7,448 nucleotides of DNA, taken from NCBI GenBank assembly GCA_023420935.1, contig JAEZUR010000059.1, positions 1 to 7,448 on the forward strand. Reading direction: 5' to 3'. The notes under the pieces were generated by a model, which was not told the DNA's origin, made no database searches, and worked only from the letters and a program-made list of their open reading frames with translations. The stretch comes from Bacillota bacterium. Its GTDB lineage: Bacteria; Bacillota; Clostridia; Lachnospirales; Lachnospiraceae. This document shows, one piece after another, positions 6,252 through 7,448 of the stretch; the first letter of the stretch is position 1, and the number at the start of each line of letters is the position of its first letter. A program made the position numbers and the translations under genes.

Positions 6252-6258
6252 AAGGTGG
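6252..6258 (+). promoter_or_regulatory. Ribosome binding site AAGGTGG deciding the surface-protein start
   Basis: AAGGTGG ends 10 nt before the GTG at 6269. The other in-frame start, ATG 6239, lies upstream of this site and has no comparable Shine-Dalgarno. The same AAGGTGG motif precedes the LytTR gene in this window. Confidence 0.5.
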
Positions 6259-6268
6259 TTTTAGTAAA

Positions 6269-7448
6269 GTGAACGGAAATGAAAATAATAGGAACAGAGC
6301 CAGGCTTTCTGCTGGTATACCATATGATGATATAACTTGGTATGACGTTGAGGGTCAACCGTTTGGTACAGCTTCTCACTTTAATGCGATTATATTAGAC
6401 GATGCCAACAACATTGTTGATTTGGAAGGTGCTTTTGCAGTTGGTGGTAGTTTTTATAGTCCAAGAGGGTTAGGTGTTGCATATAGAGGAGAAGCTGGAT
6501 TTGCTAAAATAGGATTATCTCCTAATTTGGCAAGATTTATAGTTGGAGGAAATACCGTAGTAAGAGGACCAGTGGTAGTATCAGGCCATGTTATCGGAGG
6601 AGAAGGATTTCAAGTTGCAAAAGGTAGCACATACTTTATTGGCAAAAATGGGGCTAACTCATTAGAAAAAGAAATTCAATATTTATATAATCAGCCAAAT
6701 GGCAGTATATATTGGAAACCAACAGATAAAGGAATGTATTACATTATTCCAAGTTATGATGTTCCACGGTATATTCCCAATGAACGAATCGGTGCTAACC
6801 TAAATCAGTTCTTCCAGAATGCAAGGACTAGTCTATTAAGACAAAAAAGTATGATTGAAAGACTACCGGTGAATGGAGTTGTTCGATCAAGTAGTAATGA
6901 ATGGACGTTGCATGGAGAAGACCCAAGAATCAACGTATTTCGAATTGATGCAGGACCTAACGGCTTAATTAATAAAGGCATACGAATTCATATACCAACT
7001 GGAAGTGTTGCTATTGTTCGGTTTAAAACCGGCCCACATGCTCATTTACAATATGGCTTTATGGGCGATCAAGCACATGCACAACATACACTTTATGTGT
7101 TTGAGGATGCAGCGAATATTCATATGGAAAAATCGGCTGATATTTGGGGTAGTATTTTAGCTCCACAGGCTATGTTCCATGCACATCCTACCGGAGGCCA
7201 TGTCAGTGGTAACGCAGCATTACGTGCATTTGCAGTGAATGAACAAAGTGGATTTGAATTTCATTGGTATCCATTTGTAGGTTTAGGGGTTCAGCCGGCA
7301 CCACAACCTATGCCACAACCAGTTCCACAACCAGTTACGCCTGTGCAACCAATCGCAGAAGTACAGCCATGTCCTGCATGCCCAACACCACAACCATGTC
7401 CAACACCAGCGCCATGCCCAACACCAGCGCCATGTCCAACACCAGCGC
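6269..7448 (+). CDS. Choice-of-anchor A / collagen-binding-like protein with Cys-Pro repeat tail (3' end outside window)
   Basis: Open frame to the right edge, at least 393 residues from the GTG (403 from an ATG at 6239). Residues about 35-110 (ASHFNAIILDD, then DLEGAFAVGGSF and FIVGGNTVV) and about 222-322 (VFRIDAG, IHIPTGSVAIVRF, DIWGSILAPQAMFHA, GHVSGNAALRAF) carry the pattern of choice-of-anchor A domains: FN near the start, an 'EGxxAVGG' turn, and a late 'GxxLAPxA ... G' segment. These are beta-rich surface adhesin-type domains. The tail is a Pro-Gln stretch (342-367), then repeats of P-C-P-T-P-A with Cys at 368, 371, 377, 383 and 389; no cysteine occurs before 368. No signal peptide is present, and a TAA at 6218 closes the frame upstream, so no missed leader can exist there. 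Location at the cell or spore surface is inferred. An LPXTG or other anchor could lie beyond the window. Confidence 0.8.
   Translation, partial: MNGNENNRNRARLSAGIPYDDITWYDVEGQPFGTASHFNAIILDDANNIVDLEGAFAVGGSFYSPRGLGVAYRGEAGFAKIGLSPNLARFIVGGNTVVRGPVVVSGHVIGGEGFQVAKGSTYFIGKNGANSLEKEIQYLYNQPNGSIYWKPTDKGMYYIIPSYDVPRYIPNERIGANLNQFFQNARTSLLRQKSMIERLPVNGVVRSSSNEWTLHGEDPRINVFRIDAGPNGLINKGIRIHIPTGSVAIVRFKTGPHAHLQYGFMGDQAHAQHTLYVFEDAANIHMEKSADIWGSILAPQAMFHAHPTGGHVSGNAALRAFAVNEQSGFEFHWYPFVGLGVQPAPQPMPQPVPQPVTPVQPIAEVQPCPACPTPQPCPTPAPCPTPAPCPTPA
7301..7336 (+). repeat. 12-bp tandem repeat encoding Pro-Gln-Pro-Val/Met
   Basis: Three in-frame units begin at 7301, 7313 and 7325. The last two are identical (CCACAACCAGTT) and the first differs in the last codons. 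They encode PQPM, PQPV, PQPV and form the flexible spacer between the folded domain and the cysteine repeats. Confidence 0.8.
7394..7448 (+). repeat. 18-bp tandem repeat encoding Pro-Cys-Pro-Thr-Pro-Ala, running off the window
   Basis: Three full in-frame units, 7394-7411, 7412-7429 and 7430-7447, differ only at the third base of the Cys codon (TGT, TGC, TGT). A diverged unit precedes them at 7376-7393, ending in Gln instead of Ala. The total number cannot be known because the array continues past the right edge. Confidence 0.9.

Overview
The window is AT-rich with dense, short-spaced genes, purine-rich Shine-Dalgarno sites (AGGAGA, AAGGTGG, AAAGGTGA, AAGGAGGA) and TATAAT-type promoters. The protein families present fit a low-GC Gram-positive of the Clostridia, most likely Lachnospiraceae-like. 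That placement is inferred from composition and protein style; no marker gene is present. I found no RNA genes, insertion sequences, phage genes or CRISPR array.

Layout. (1) 1-1720, plus strand: a GNAT acetyltransferase whose frame runs off the left edge, followed after 10 nt by a 12-helix MFS permease; the two look co-transcribed. (2) 1775-3413, plus strand: a perfect 10-bp hairpin around a ribosome binding site, then three tightly packed genes: a multi-pass membrane protein (CPBP-like but without the usual protease glutamates), a LytTR DNA-binding regulator with no receiver domain, and a small four-helix membrane protein that overlaps the regulator by ATGA. A 12-bp-stem terminator ends the unit. 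The pairing of LytTR regulator and membrane partner resembles the LytTR Regulatory Systems (HdrRM/BrsRM type). (3) 3421-6166: a minus-strand fold-type-I PLP aminotransferase, divergent from a plus-strand MocR regulator (GntR winged helix fused to an aminotransferase-like domain). Their 142-nt gap holds two overlapping face-to-face promoters and a perfect 9-6-9 inverted repeat that touches both, with a third copy of the half-site 54 bp away. This is a strong candidate operator. (4) 6269 to the right edge, plus strand: an incomplete gene for a surface-type protein with a choice-of-anchor A/collagen-binding-like domain, no signal peptide, and a tail of Pro-Gln then Cys-Pro-Thr-Pro repeats cut by the end of the window.

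How they work together: block 3 is a regulator-target pair, probably sensing an amino acid or a PLP adduct. Block 2 is probably a self-contained membrane-signal-to-transcription module. Block 4 is a structural protein, conceivably of the spore surface, since the reading frame leaves no room for a secretion signal and cysteines occur only in the tail. Blocks 1 and 4 show no sequence link to blocks 2 and 3.
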